From Sulfitobacter brevis (GTDB lineage Bacteria > Pseudomonadota > Alphaproteobacteria > Rhodobacterales > Rhodobacteraceae): a stretch of 64,000 bases of DNA. The notes beneath the pieces were generated by a model. That model was not told where the DNA came from. It made no database searches and saw nothing but the letters and a program-made list of their open reading frames with translations. The DNA lies in NCBI RefSeq assembly GCF_900112755.1, contig NZ_FOMW01000003.1, positions 124,001 to 188,000 of the forward strand, given 5' to 3'. A program made the position numbers and the translations under genes. Positions 25,111-34,572 of the stretch are shown piece by piece (within the stretch, counting starts at the first letter, position 1; the number at the start of each line of letters is the position of its first letter).

Positions 25111-28100
25111 TGCCGCCGCTCCGGCGCGGAGTGGGCACGGTTACGCACGCTAACCTCGCGTGGCAGGGCGATCTTGGCCTCGCGCAGCAGGTCCGCAACA
25201 GATGTCAGATGCCCCGCCACTGTGTGCAGCAAGCTGAGCAACATGGTCCGGTCACTCTCCATCACAGCACGAAATTCCTCCGCACCGATGCGCAAGAACT
25301 GCACGTCCTCAAGGGCGGTCAGGTCCAACTGGCGCGGCTCGTCCAGAATGATGGCCAGATCACCGATCATTCGCCCCGGCTCAACGTCGGAGACATGATG
25401 CGGCATCCCGTCGAGATCATTCCACGACAGTTCTGCCAGCCCCGACAGACATAGATAAACCGCATCAGGCCGGTCCCCTATGGAGAACACACGCTGCCCC
25501 GGCTCAGCGCGATACCACTGCGCCGAAAAGGCTAACAAGCGTTGGCTGCGCGGGTCCAAACCGCCGAACAGCGGATTGCGGGCAAGAATGCGCAGCTTGC
25601 GCCGCAGATCGGTTGAGGCAGCCTCGTCCTCGACGGGATCTTCGGCTTCGTGCAGACCGTCAATCCGTCCGCCCCGCACCACCACATGCATGTCGAACTC
25701 TTCGGGCTTCTCAAAGCGGTCGCGCAGGTAAATTTGCGTGGTCTTGGGCAGCAAATCACTGAGTCGGTCGCGCAGCTTGGCCTGCGCTTCGGCGTTCTGG
25801 CCGCTGGACAGCTGGTTGCAAATCAAAACATCAGGACGTTTGAGCGCGGCACGCCCCAATGCAGCACGTTCCTGCACCAGCGTTGGCAGGTTGGTGCCGC
25901 CGATCACTGTCGGCAGATCGAACACGAGGGCCGAGATCATCTGTTGTAGCCCATGCGCCTCAAGCACCTCGGAGACCGCATCTATTACCAGATCGGACTG
26001 CACGCCCGCCATCGAAGACACCCGCCCATAAAGCAGGTTTTCCAGTATCGTCAGGCGCGGCAGATAAGTGGTTGGTGCAATCGGCACGAACATATCGCTG
26101 ACCCGCGCCCGCAGGCTGGCGCCGCTGGTCTGGCGAATACGCAAAATCTCTTCTTTAAAGCTGTCGGGAAATGCCGGACCAAACTGTTCGGCCGTAAAGG
26201 CAAAAGGCACGGTCAGCAGCAGCGCGAACTCTTCTTGGGTCAACGCGCCGTCGCCCTTGTCGCGGCGGCGCGAAGCGATATCGACCAGTTGCTCGTAAAG
26301 CTCCTCTTCGATGCCAAGGGCGGTGAACAAGGGATGTCCGGTGCCGTCCATGCCAAAGGTCTGGTGCAGGGTTTCCACCAGCGTCTGCGAGATCGCGATC
26401 CCCTGCTCGGCCAAGCCTTGTTCGGTTACCATCCCCAGAAACGCCCGTTGTGCGGCCAAGCCCTGCTGGCTGATACTGCGGATCGGCGAGGCGAACATCA
26501 GGTTGCTGCCTAAAGGCACGGCAGGGTTAAACCGGTCGGGGTCAAATCGATAGACAACCTTGTTCAACCTGCGCGCTACCAGCTTGTCATGAACCTCGTC
26601 GCGCAGCGCCACCAATTGTTTGGTCAGGTCGGGATGACGCTCGGGGTCGACCTGCATGGTCAGCATGTTGCGGAAGACCATTTCGGCATTGCCCATCGCT
26701 TCGGTCAGACGGAACCACCAGTCGCCGACCTCGGTCGCTTCGGTAAAATCCGCCAATGCAGGATTAAGCCAGTCGGCGGTGGGGTCTTCGCGGCTGTTGC
26801 CTGTCCGGTAGGCCTCCAGCAAATTGCGGCTAAAGCGGGTCTTGCTGCCCTTTGGCTCAAGCGTCGGACCGGTCCTGAGCGACATCAACAAGTTATCGCC
26901 GAGACTGCCCTGAAAAAGATAGGGCTGCGCGGCGGCATATCCGATACGCGCGGCCAGCACTGCCTGATGCAGGGTTGCCAGATCGCGGCCTGCGATTTCG
27001 ATGCGCCCCCGTGCCGGCATTACTTCACGGGTGAGCACTTCGGCCAGCGCGGTGCGCTCCGATTGCACGGGCACCTCGATGGCGACGCGCGCGCCTTGGG
27101 GGATGTGGAGACTGATATCCTCAAGCAGCATGTTGCCGTCGGCATTGCGCACCGAGACGTTGATCATTTCGACATCGCCGTCGAGTCGCGGAATACTCTC
27201 GGGCACGCCTGCAAATAGCGCCTCGTCGACCATGCCTTTCGGCGCGAACCGTTCAGTCACCACGTCCCAGCGCAACCCCATATCCTGCGTCTGGTTGTAG
27301 TAGTCCAACAGCTCCTTCCACGGGCTCGACAAATCCTTGTAGGCGGCCAGCGCCGCCACCAGCGCCCCCACGGTGATCTGCCCCTTGATCGCCAGATAAC
27401 CGCCCACAGCATAAAAGAAGAACGGCGTGAGCTGGGTAATGAAGTTGTTGAGAAACTTCATGAAGAATTTCTTTTGGTAAATCTGGAAACGGATATCAAA
27501 GAGCCGCCCCAGCCGGTCGGTGAACTGCGCCAAGCGGTAGCGCCAGCCGCCATTGGTGCGCAGATCGGCAATGCCCGCCGCTGTCTCGCCAATCTCGGCA
27601 GAGAGCGCCCGCACCTCGATCACGCGGGCTTTGTTCAACTGGTTGATCTGCCGTTGCAGCACCGGAATGAGCCATGCCTGCAGCGGGATCAGCGCCACCC
27701 CAGCCAGCCCGAACCACGGGCTTTGCACAAACAAAAACGCCACGATGACCAGCATCTGTCCCGCCTGAAACACTGGCTGGGCGACGAAATCGCCCATCAA
27801 CCCGCCCATCGGCTCGGCCTCGGAGGTGACCATGCTGACCAATTCGCCTTGCGAAGTGGTTTGGAAATAGCTGCGCGGGAAACGCATCATCCGGTCGATC
27901 AACTGATAGCGAAACCGCCGCAAAAGCCGCTCGGACAACACACCCTTCATGGTGTTCAACCGCATTTTCAAAACGCCGTGCACCAAGACCGCCGCCAGAT
28001 AGGCAAAGCACAGCACAAACAAAAACTGCACCTGAGTGACTTCGGTGCCAAACAGGTCAATGACCGCGTCTTTGGCCCCGATAGCATCGTTGATGATGCG

Positions 28101-28217
28101 TTTGGGCAGTTCAAGCGTCACATAGAGGAACGGGAAGGTGAACAGCGTAAAGGCCAGCAAGACCAGCTGTTCGCGCCGCGAGTATTTCCAGATGAAGGAA
28201 AACAGGCTGGGTTCCAT
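25107..28217 (-). CDS. Degenerate ABC exporter with large insertion and C-terminal cyclic-nucleotide-binding-like domain
   Basis: A 1036-aa protein. Residues 15-305 form a six-helix ABC exporter membrane domain. The nucleotide-binding domain is present as two pieces: 350-446 (Walker A position reads [10 protein letters not shown], 381-390, without the Gly-Lys; Q-loop [15 protein letters not shown], 430-444) and 717-850 (signature position [14 protein letters not shown], Walker B position VLICNQ instead of hydrophobic-DE). About 270 residues (447-716) separate them, preceded and followed by similar L-x-x-N-L-L segments. Residues 870-1010 resemble a Crp-type cyclic-nucleotide domain ([30 protein letters not shown]). 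All ATPase hallmarks are lost, so hydrolysis is unlikely. The ATG at 28217 ([12 protein letters not shown]) is preferred over 28289. Confidence 0.88.
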   Translation of the reverse strand: MEPSLFSFIWKYSRREQLVLLAFTLFTFPFLYVTLELPKRIINDAIGAKDAVIDLFGTEVTQVQFLFVLCFAYLAAVLVHGVLKMRLNTMKGVLSERLLRRFRYQLIDRMMRFPRSYFQTTSQGELVSMVTSEAEPMGGLMGDFVAQPVFQAGQMLVIVAFLFVQSPWFGLAGVALIPLQAWLIPVLQRQINQLNKARVIEVRALSAEIGETAAGIADLRTNGGWRYRLAQFTDRLGRLFDIRFQIYQKKFFMKFLNNFITQLTPFFFYAVGGYLAIKGQITVGALVAALAAYKDLSSPWKELLDYYNQTQDMGLRWDVVTERFAPKGMVDEALFAGVPESIPRLDGDVEMINVSVRNADGNMLLEDISLHIPQGARVAIEVPVQSERTALAEVLTREVMPARGRIEIAGRDLATLHQAVLAARIGYAAAQPYLFQGSLGDNLLMSLRTGPTLEPKGSKTRFSRNLLEAYRTGNSREDPTADWLNPALADFTEATEVGDWWFRLTEAMGNAEMVFRNMLTMQVDPERHPDLTKQLVALRDEVHDKLVARRLNKVVYRFDPDRFNPAVPLGSNLMFASPIRSISQQGLAAQRAFLGMVTEQGLAEQGIAISQTLVETLHQTFGMDGTGHPLFTALGIEEELYEQLVDIASRRRDKGDGALTQEEFALLLTVPFAFTAEQFGPAFPDSFKEEILRIRQTSGASLRARVSDMFVPIAPTTYLPRLTILENLLYGRVSSMAGVQSDLVIDAVSEVLEAHGLQQMISALVFDLPTVIGGTNLPTLVQERAALGRAALKRPDVLICNQLSSGQNAEAQAKLRDRLSDLLPKTTQIYLRDRFEKPEEFDMHVVVRGGRIDGLHEAEDPVEDEAASTDLRRKLRILARNPLFGGLDPRSQRLLAFSAQWYRAEPGQRVFSIGDRPDAVYLCLSGLAELSWNDLDGMPHHVSDVEPGRMIGDLAIILDEPRQLDLTALEDVQFLRIGAEEFRAVMESDRTMLLSLLHTVAGHLTSVADLLREAKIALPREVSVRNRAHSAPERRQ

Positions 28218-28377
28218 GCACCGGACTTTCGCTTGGGGGCGGGCACGGAGCCGACCTTCGGAGGGGTTGGGCGAACCTAAGCCCAGCATCGCCGCTTTAC
28301 AACATGCCGCCTTGACGCTTGCAGCACTTGGTTTGCACGACTATGCCGTTACAGACACGAATTTCGCGGAGGCCCAG

Positions 28378-30144
28378 ATGTCCACTAACCAGCGCTTTGA
28401 CAAATCGAAACTGCCCAGCCGACACGTAACCGAAGGGCCCGCACGCGCGCCGCACCGGTCCTATTACTATGCGATGGGCATGACCGAACAGGAAATCCAC
28501 CAGCCGCTGGTCGGCGTGGCGACCTGCTGGAACGAAGCCGCGCCTTGCAACATCTCGCTGAACCGTCAGGCACAGGCCGTAAAAATCGGCGTGAAGCGTG
28601 AGCAAGGCACACCGCGCGAATTTACGACGATCACCGTGACCGACGGCATCGCGATGGGCCATGAGGGCATGCGCTCCTCGCTGGCCTCACGCGAAGCCAT
28701 TACCGATTCAGTTGAGCTGACCATGCGCGGCCACTGCTATGACGCGCTTGTGGGTCTTGCCGGATGCGACAAATCCCTGCCCGGTATGATGATGGCGATG
28801 ATCCGTCTGAACGTACCCTCTGTGTTCTTGTATGGCGGGTCGATCCTGCCGGGCAAAGTGCCTGAAGGCGCCAAAGTGCCTGCCGAATTCGCCAACCGCG
28901 ACCTGACTGTGCAAGACATGTTCGAAGCCGTCGGCAACTGGCAGAACGGCTCCATGACCGAGGCCGAACTGGATATTCTGGAACGCGTCGCCTGCCCTAC
29001 ATCCGGTGCTTGCGGTGGCCAGTTCACCGCCAACACAATGGCCTGCGTGTCCGAGGCGATCGGCCTCGCGCTGCTCAACTCGTCGGGCATGCCAGCGCCC
29101 TACGAATCGCGCGATGAATATGCCGTGGCCTCTGGTGCTGCGGTGATGAACCTGATCGAAAAGAACATTCGCGCCCGCGATGTATGTAGCCGTGAAGCGT
29201 TTGAAAATGCGGCGCGTGTTGTGGCCTGCACCGGCGGGTCGACCAACGCCGGTCTGCACTTGCCCGCGATGGCGCATGAGGCGGGCATCGACTTTTTCCT
29301 CGACGACGTCTGCGAAATCTTCCGCGACACTCCTTATTTCGTCGATATGAAGCCCGGCGGGTCGCATGTGGCAAAAGACCTTTATGACGCGGGCGGCATC
29401 CCTGTGGTAATGAAGGAATTGCGCAAGGCGGGCCTGCTGCACGCGGATTGCATCACCGCTTCGGGGTATTCCATCGGCGAAGAGCTCGACAAAATCACCC
29501 GCGAAGCCGACGGCAAGGTGATCCATGCCATCGAGACCCCGATCAGCAAAACCGGCGGCGTTGTCGGCCTCAAGGGCAACCTTGCCCCCGAAGGTGCCAT
29601 CGTGAAAATCGCGGGCATGGCCGAAGAACATATCGTCTTTACCGGCCCCGCGCTGGTGTTCGAATGTGAGCAGGATGCCTTTGAAGCCGTCCAGAACCGC
29701 GCCTATTCCGAAGGCGATGTTTTCGTGATCCGCAACGAAGGCCCCGCAGGCGGCCCCGGCATGCGCGAAATGCTGGCGACCACGGCGGCCCTTTCCGGTC
29801 AGGGCATGGGCAAGAAGGTGGCGCTGATCACTGACGGTCGCTTCTCCGGCGCGACCCGTGGTTTCTGCGTCGGCCATGTCGGCCCCGAAGCCGCGCATGG
29901 CGGGCCGATTGCCCTGCTGAAAAATGGCGATATGATCACGCTGGATGCAATCAAAGGCTCGATCAGTGTCGATCTGACCGATGACGAACTGGCAGAGCGC
30001 AAGAAGGCATGGGCCGGACCGCGTCCGACCAACTACGCCAGCGGCGCGCTTTGGAAGTACGCCCAGCTTGTCGGCCCGACTTATCTGGGGGCGGTGACCC
30101 ATCCCGGCGCCAAGGTGGAAACACATGACTACATGGACCTGTAA
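28378..30144 (+). CDS. ilvD: Dihydroxy-acid dehydratase
   Basis: Dehydrates 2,3-dihydroxy-isovalerate and 2,3-dihydroxy-3-methylvalerate, the third step of valine and isoleucine synthesis; iron-sulfur enzyme. The 588-aa product shows the cluster cysteines in APCNIS (C57), [11 protein letters not shown] (C130, with D131/K132) and [13 protein letters not shown], and [11 protein letters not shown] near the C-terminus. The start at 28378 is set by GGAGG six bases upstream; the reading frame stays open further upstream into the divergent ABC gene. The 160-base gap to the ABC start holds both promoters. The last 20 bases overlap the following lipoprotein gene. Confidence 0.95.
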   Translation: MSTNQRFDKSKLPSRHVTEGPARAPHRSYYYAMGMTEQEIHQPLVGVATCWNEAAPCNISLNRQAQAVKIGVKREQGTPREFTTITVTDGIAMGHEGMRSSLASREAITDSVELTMRGHCYDALVGLAGCDKSLPGMMMAMIRLNVPSVFLYGGSILPGKVPEGAKVPAEFANRDLTVQDMFEAVGNWQNGSMTEAELDILERVACPTSGACGGQFTANTMACVSEAIGLALLNSSGMPAPYESRDEYAVASGAAVMNLIEKNIRARDVCSREAFENAARVVACTGGSTNAGLHLPAMAHEAGIDFFLDDVCEIFRDTPYFVDMKPGGSHVAKDLYDAGGIPVVMKELRKAGLLHADCITASGYSIGEELDKITREADGKVIHAIETPISKTGGVVGLKGNLAPEGAIVKIAGMAEEHIVFTGPALVFECEQDAFEAVQNRAYSEGDVFVIRNEGPAGGPGMREMLATTAALSGQGMGKKVALITDGRFSGATRGFCVGHVGPEAAHGGPIALLKNGDMITLDAIKGSISVDLTDDELAERKKAWAGPRPTNYASGALWKYAQLVGPTYLGAVTHPGAKVETHDYMDL

Positions 30145-30700
30145 GGCCCTCATCGCATCGCTGGCGCTTGGTTTCTTGGGCGCCTGCGATGCCACGACCT
30201 TGGGGCAGCCCGCCGTTGACGCGGGCGAACCTCAGGCACTTGGGCGGGTCGCCCTTGCCAAAGGTGCGGTGACCTTGGTGCCGCCGCAGGGCTTTTGCAT
30301 CGACCGCAGCAGCATTAAACCGCGTTTTGCCTTGATGGCGCGCTGCGATGCGCTCGGCGCACCGGCTTCATCCTCTATCGGGGCACCGGTTGCGTTGATC
30401 ACCGTCAGCCTACTGGAAGCCGCAGCGAGCGCACCGCTGCCTACCCCAGCCCAGACCGCCACGGCCGCCAATCTGGTCAAGGTCTCAAACCCGTCGGACG
30501 CCAAAGACATGATCTTGTATCGCGCCGAAGGCCCGGTGCCCGTCGCGGGGCTCGACCCCCGCCACTGGCGCGGGACGGCGCGTGCGGGCGGCTTCATCCT
30601 CGGCGTCGCACTCTATGGTCCACCCGACAGCCGGGCGCAGTCAGACGAAGGCCGCGACATTGTACGCGAACTTATCGCCCGGACCATCGCGGCTAACTAA
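30125..30700 (+). CDS. Putative lipoprotein, unknown function
   Basis: A 191-aa product with a lipoprotein signal peptide ending LGAC (Cys21). The mature part (22-191) has no recognisable domain; features are [22 protein letters not shown] and [20 protein letters not shown]. Two more cysteines may be bridged in the periplasm. The gene starts inside the last 20 bases of ilvD in another frame, so it is probably translated from the ilvD message by re-initiation. Confidence 0.75.
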   Translation: MTTWTCKALIASLALGFLGACDATTLGQPAVDAGEPQALGRVALAKGAVTLVPPQGFCIDRSSIKPRFALMARCDALGAPASSSIGAPVALITVSLLEAAASAPLPTPAQTATAANLVKVSNPSDAKDMILYRAEGPVPVAGLDPRHWRGTARAGGFILGVALYGPPDSRAQSDEGRDIVRELIARTIAAN

Positions 30701-30756
30701 TTTTGCTTCTCAGATCGCACCCGCCCGCATGATCCCCGAAATTCTTGCCTAATCGT

Positions 30757-30785
30757 TTGAACGAAACGCACCGCGTGGCTAGACT
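30757..30785 (+). promoter_or_regulatory. Putative sigma-70-type promoter of the DUF6478 gene
   Basis: TTGAAC (30757-30762), a 17-base spacer, then TAGACT (30780-30785), 26 bases before the ATG at 30812. Spacing is ideal and the boxes are good for a GC-rich genome; read by eye only. Confidence 0.4.
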
Positions 30786-30811
30786 GGGCAAAAACCAAAG
30801 GCAGAGCGCAT

Positions 30812-31585
30812 ATGTCCAAATTCGGGGAGAGCTTTCTAGATGGCAAGCTTTACGCAAGCCAGATCAGACGCTGGGCGATTGCCGCGCGCAAGGCAGGCAC
30901 CACTGACCTTCCGGCCCTGAGGCGTCAGCGCAGCCGCGCTCGGCAATTGAAAACGCATCTCGACAGGCTTTTGCATATCGCGGACGAACGACTGGCATTG
31001 CCGATGATCGGCTCGTCGAGCTTTCCCAAACCGCATAACGCCGATTGGGCGTGGCGGCCCGAACTGTGGCGCGGCCCGCTGCCGATGCCGGGGCTGAGTT
31101 CGGTCAAAACCAAATCGATGCTGGGCAGTGAGGTGACGCTGTTTCACGATTGCGACTTCTCCGAATTGACCCTGCGCCAGTTGCGCAACCTGCGCGAAAA
31201 AGATCTCGCCGCCTATGGGCTGCGCATGGACGTGTTCAAATTTGACGGGTCGTTCCTGTCGCTGGTCATCGACCTGCCAGACACCGCGATCAAAGGGCTG
31301 AAACGCAATCACCTGCTGCGGATGGATGCCATCGTCGAGATGGAAAAACCGCTGGAGATTTTCGCGCGCCTCAACATCAAACACGGACCCAACACCGAAC
31401 AGATTGTCCGCGAACTGCCCCTGAACGAAGAGAACATTCGCGTGGAATTCGACCTCGCCTATTCCAACCTGAACGAAAAGCTGGTGGAACGGGCGTGGAT
31501 TGATCTGATCTTTGAAGGCCCGCAGATGAATCAAGTTATCCTGCGCGATCTGACCTTCTCGCGCCGCCCGCGCGCACAAATCTGA
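30812..31585 (+). CDS. DUF6478 family protein
   Basis: A 257-aa soluble protein conserved in Rhodobacterales. Recognised by the basic helical N-terminus (LRRQRSRARQLKTHLDRLLHIADERLALP), SFPKPHNADWAWRPELWRG, VTLFHDCDFSELTLRQLRN and the all-beta second half (FDGSFLSLVIDLP, EMEKPLEIFARLNIKHGPNT, LNEKLVERAWIDLIFEG). No signal peptide, no membrane segment, no catalytic motif that I can name. It is followed after 11 bases by the 123-aa gene and likely cotranscribed. Function unknown; the beta-sandwich look suggests binding. Confidence 0.8.
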   Translation: MSKFGESFLDGKLYASQIRRWAIAARKAGTTDLPALRRQRSRARQLKTHLDRLLHIADERLALPMIGSSSFPKPHNADWAWRPELWRGPLPMPGLSSVKTKSMLGSEVTLFHDCDFSELTLRQLRNLREKDLAAYGLRMDVFKFDGSFLSLVIDLPDTAIKGLKRNHLLRMDAIVEMEKPLEIFARLNIKHGPNTEQIVRELPLNEENIRVEFDLAYSNLNEKLVERAWIDLIFEGPQMNQVILRDLTFSRRPRAQI

Positions 31586-31596
31586 GGACTGCCGGT

Positions 31597-31968
31597 ATGA
31601 GCACGCTGCAACTGACCAAGACCAAGATGCAACAGGGCGTATGGGAAGGGATCGTGACCCAATCAGTCAGCGGTGTGCCGCAGGTCGAGGTGACCCATCA
31701 AGGCAAGGTCCTGGACGAAGTAAAACTGGTGCAGGATCCGCAGGAAAAGCGCTGGATCCTCTCGGTGCCGGTACCGCGAGACGCGATTGCCGACGGGGTG
31801 CAGACCCTGTTGATCCGCGACAAGGTTGCGGGCGACCTGATCGGCCATGTGACGCTGCTGGCGGGCGAAGATCTGGGCGGGGATATCCGCGCCGAAATGG
31901 ATCTGTTGCGCGCCGAGCTTGATATGCTCAAGCGGGCATTCCGGCGGCATTGCCTCGAAACCAGCTAA
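31597..31968 (+). CDS. Conserved hypothetical protein with C-terminal coiled coil
   Basis: A 123-aa soluble protein: a beta-rich N-terminal part (MSTLQLTKTKMQQGVWEG, PQVEVTHQGKVLDEVKLV, RWILSVPVPRDAIADGVQT) and a C-terminal amphipathic helix (DIRAEMDLLRAELDMLKRAFRRH) with heptad leucines that should form a coiled-coil oligomer. It is paired with the DUF6478 gene (11-base gap), whose second half has similar beta character, so the two may bind each other. Family not named. Confidence 0.7.
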   Translation: MSTLQLTKTKMQQGVWEGIVTQSVSGVPQVEVTHQGKVLDEVKLVQDPQEKRWILSVPVPRDAIADGVQTLLIRDKVAGDLIGHVTLLAGEDLGGDIRAEMDLLRAELDMLKRAFRRHCLETS

Positions 31969-31990
31969 ACCGACAGACTTGTATAGATGA

Positions 31991-32042
31991 GAGGGCTTTG
32001 CCCCCTCACACTCCCGCAGAGTTTAACTGGCCAAATGAAATG
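31991..32042 (-). repeat. Dispersed intergenic repeat, copy 3
   Basis: On the minus strand the core reads TTTCATTTGGCC then GTTAAACTC (32042 to about 32018), followed by a hairpin GAGGGC-TTT-GCCCCC (31991-32006 on the plus strand). It lies between two convergent genes. Confidence 0.55.
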
Positions 32043-32053
32043 AACCAAACGCA

Positions 32054-32084
32054 AACGGGGTCCGCTGGTATGGCGGACCCCGTT
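32054..32084 (-). terminator. Hairpin downstream of ctpA, probable terminator
   Basis: AACGGGGTCCGC (32054-32065) pairs perfectly with GCGGACCCCGTT (32073-32084), a 12-bp stem with a seven-base loop, 19 bases past the ctpA stop. The following minus-strand sequence (TTTGCGTTTGGTTC) is T-rich but lacks a clean run. Confidence 0.6.
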
Positions 32085-32102
32085 GGTCGTTGGATCAGAG
32101 GA

Positions 32103-33437
32103 TCAGTTCTTTGGGCCGAGTGCCGACAGACCTTTGAGGATGTCGATAGCGTAGGCGAGTTGGTAGTCTTCCTCGCGCAGTTTGGCGGCGGTTTCTGCCT
32201 TTGCCCGATCGTCTTCGATCTGCTTGATCTGGTCTTCGGTCAGGCTGTCGTTGTTCAGGCTGCCGCGCAGATCGGCTTCGGAGCGCAGCGGACGGGCGAG
32301 TGTATCATTCTCGTCTTCCACTGGTTTCACTGGCGGCTGTGACACGATGATATCGGGCGAGACACCGAGCGCCTGAATGGAGCGGCCCGACGGCGTGTAA
32401 TAGCGTGCGGTGGTCAGGCGCATCGCGCCATTGCCCCGTAGTGGCATCACCGTCTGAACCGAGCCTTTGCCAAAGCTTTTGGTCCCGATTACGACCGCGC
32501 GGCGGTGATCTTGCAAGGCACCGGCGACAATCTCGGACGCAGACGCCGAGCCACCGTTGATCAGCACAACCATCGGTTTGCCTGTGGTCAGATCGCCCGG
32601 TGTGGCGTTGACGCGATCCCCGTCAGCAGGGTCGCGACCCCGGGTGCTGACGATCTCGCCCTCCTCAAGGAAGGCATCCGACACGGCGATGGCCTGATTG
32701 AGCAAGCCGCCGGGGTTGTTGCGCAGGTCGAGCACGAAGCCGTTGACCTTGTCCATGCCCCCAGCAGCGGTGACTTGGGCCTCAATCGCCTCTTTCAGTT
32801 TTGGGTAGGTTTGTTCGTTAAAGGTTGAGACCCGCAGAACCACAGTGTCGCCTTCGGTACGGGCACGCACCACGGTGAGTTCGATTGTGTCACGGGTAAT
32901 GGTCACATCGAAGGGTTCGGGTTCGCCCTCGCGGACCACGGTGATCACGATCTCGGACCCGACCGGCCCGCGCATCATTTCCACCGCGTCGTCAAGCGTG
33001 AGGCCCAATAGGGTTTCGCCGTCGACATGGGTGATAAAATCGCCCGCTTCGATACCCGCTTCGGCGGCGGGGGTGCCATCAATTGGCGAGACCACTTTCA
33101 CAAAGCCGTCCTCTTGGGTGACTTCAATGCCCAAGCCGCCAAATTCGCCGCGCGTTTGTTCGCGCATCTTGCTAGCATCTTTTGGGGAGAGATAGCTGGA
33201 ATGCGGGTCGAGTGAAGTCAGCATGCCGTTGATTGCCGCCTCGATCAGCTCGCTGGAATCGACTTCCTCAACGTATTGCGCACGAATGCGTTCGAAAATG
33301 TCTCCGAACAGATCAAGCTGTTCATACACGCTGGTTGATTTAACCTGCTCCTGCGCCAGCAGGGGGCCCGCGATCTGGGTTGTTGCAACCACTCCGGCCA
33401 AAGTGCCGCCCACGGCTGCCATCACGAATTTCTTCAT
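32103..33437 (-). CDS. ctpA: Carboxy-terminal processing protease CtpA (S41)
   Basis: A 444-aa periplasmic serine protease of the tail-specific protease family. It has an N-terminal signal or anchor (MKKFVMAAVGGTLAGVVATT), the PDZ domain (about 95-175, GGLGIEV) and an S41 domain with catalytic Ser299 (SASASEI) and Lys324 (GKGSVQTV). In other proteobacteria such proteases cut cell-wall hydrolases or their regulators. It follows envC directly on the same strand: the envC stop lies just before this start. ATG 33437 is chosen because AAGGATGG stands eight bases upstream; ATG 33449, overlapping envC, is the alternative. Confidence 0.93.
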   Translation of the reverse strand: MKKFVMAAVGGTLAGVVATTQIAGPLLAQEQVKSTSVYEQLDLFGDIFERIRAQYVEEVDSSELIEAAINGMLTSLDPHSSYLSPKDASKMREQTRGEFGGLGIEVTQEDGFVKVVSPIDGTPAAEAGIEAGDFITHVDGETLLGLTLDDAVEMMRGPVGSEIVITVVREGEPEPFDVTITRDTIELTVVRARTEGDTVVLRVSTFNEQTYPKLKEAIEAQVTAAGGMDKVNGFVLDLRNNPGGLLNQAIAVSDAFLEEGEIVSTRGRDPADGDRVNATPGDLTTGKPMVVLINGGSASASEIVAGALQDHRRAVVIGTKSFGKGSVQTVMPLRGNGAMRLTTARYYTPSGRSIQALGVSPDIIVSQPPVKPVEDENDTLARPLRSEADLRGSLNNDSLTEDQIKQIEDDRAKAETAAKLREEDYQLAYAIDILKGLSALGPKN

Positions 33438-33441
33438 CCTG

Positions 33442-34572
33442 TTATCCATCCTTGTCGGTGCGGAACCAGTCCATCGGATCCTGGGGAGTGTTGTCTTGCC
33501 TGACCTCTATATAGAGCGTTTCCGAGCGGTCAGTGCCAGTGCCTTCACGATTGGGTGAAGATGTGGCGTTGTTTGCGTCCGGCCCGGCGCCCATGAGCCC
33601 GATTGGTGTGCCGCCCGCGATCACCTGCCCGGCGGTTCCATAGACCACATCCAACCCTGCGAATACAAACAATGTATCGGCCTGCGGTTCAAGAATTACG
33701 ACATTGCCAAGGTCAAGCAAGGGGCCGGTGTAGCGGATCGTGGCGGCGGTAGGGCTGGTGACGATGGCGCGGGCGCGGGTGGCGAGCACCATGCCGGCGC
33801 GTGCCACCCCAGCGGCATCGGCCTCACCAGCGCGGCGCAGCACCAGACCTTGGGCGGGCAGCGGCAGGCTGCCGACCTGACCGTCGAGATTGATCGGCGC
33901 GGGCTCGATCGCATCGCTGGCCATTTCGGCCAGACCGCTGGCGAAACCTTCAAGCGTCTCGGTGGAGGCGATCAGGATCGCGGTGCGCACCGGATCTTCG
34001 GTAAAGCGGGTCGGCAAATCAGTGCGTTCGGCCATCGCCTGATTGAGCGCGGTGCGGGCGTTCTGGATTTCTGACAGACCTTCTTGAAGCCGGCTTGCGG
34101 CATCGTTTTGCAGGGTGCGCAGGGTTTGGATCTGTTCCAGATCGCGGCGCAGCCCGTCGGCCTGCGCGTTCAGTGCAGGCGTTAGTTCGGCCAGCAACAT
34201 CCCTGCGCGTGCGGTGCCCAGCGGGCCATCGGGATGCAGCAAGGACACAGGCGACGGGTTGCCGCCAATGCTTTGCAGCGCGCCAAACAGCTGGCCGACT
34301 TCGGCTTCGCGCGATTGCAATTTCTTGGTCAGCTGTGCTTCGTTTATGGCGGCTTGGCGCAGGCCTGCCCGCATTGCGCCCAGCCCTTTTTCAAAGGCCT
34401 GAATGGTCTGGGTCAACGCCTTGACCCTGTCGCGCGCGCCTTCGGCGGCGTCCAGCTGCTGCGAGGCCGCTTCAAGTTCGGCTGCTGCGGCACGGGCGAC
34501 CGTCGCAGCCTCGTTCTGCGCCGCAGCCGCAGCGGGTATCAATGCCAGCAAGAGGAGCAGCCTGTAAATCAT
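33442..34572 (-). CDS. envC: EnvC-like murein hydrolase activator with inactive LytM domain
   Basis: A 376-aa periplasmic protein: signal peptide (MIYRLLLLLALIPAAAAAQ), a long coiled-coil region (about 22-190) and a C-terminal LytM/M23-like domain (about 240-376: TSPTAATIRYTGPLLDLGNVVIL, GQVIAGGTPIGLMG, LYIEVRQ). The zinc ligands of active M23 enzymes are missing: the HxxxD site is replaced by ADAAGVARA and the strand that should read VVI-x-H reads VVILEP. As in E. coli EnvC it should activate amidases at the division site rather than cut murein. It overlaps gpmI by four bases (ATGA) and abuts ctpA. Confidence 0.9.
   Translation of the reverse strand: MIYRLLLLLALIPAAAAAQNEAATVARAAAAELEAASQQLDAAEGARDRVKALTQTIQAFEKGLGAMRAGLRQAAINEAQLTKKLQSREAEVGQLFGALQSIGGNPSPVSLLHPDGPLGTARAGMLLAELTPALNAQADGLRRDLEQIQTLRTLQNDAASRLQEGLSEIQNARTALNQAMAERTDLPTRFTEDPVRTAILIASTETLEGFASGLAEMASDAIEPAPINLDGQVGSLPLPAQGLVLRRAGEADAAGVARAGMVLATRARAIVTSPTAATIRYTGPLLDLGNVVILEPQADTLFVFAGLDVVYGTAGQVIAGGTPIGLMGAGPDANNATSSPNREGTGTDRSETLYIEVRQDNTPQDPMDWFRTDKDG

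Noticed and set aside
25107-28217. Calling the 1036-aa protein a functional ABC exporter
   Set aside because: Walker A Lys, Walker B Asp/Glu and the signature are all replaced, and the domain is split by about 270 residues.
28218-28377. Branched-chain attenuator or riboswitch upstream of ilvD
   Set aside because: I found no leader peptide rich in Val, Leu or Ile codons and no clear alternative hairpins; only a weak promoter-like TTGCAG-17-TATGCC.
28708-30195. A 495-codon open frame antisense to ilvD, and similar ones opposite fghA (16153-17241), the UPF0178/HAD genes (17004-18098) and the aldolase (4106-5017)
   Set aside because: They lie exactly opposite genes of certain identity, encode no recognisable motif, and arise from codon bias in GC-rich DNA.
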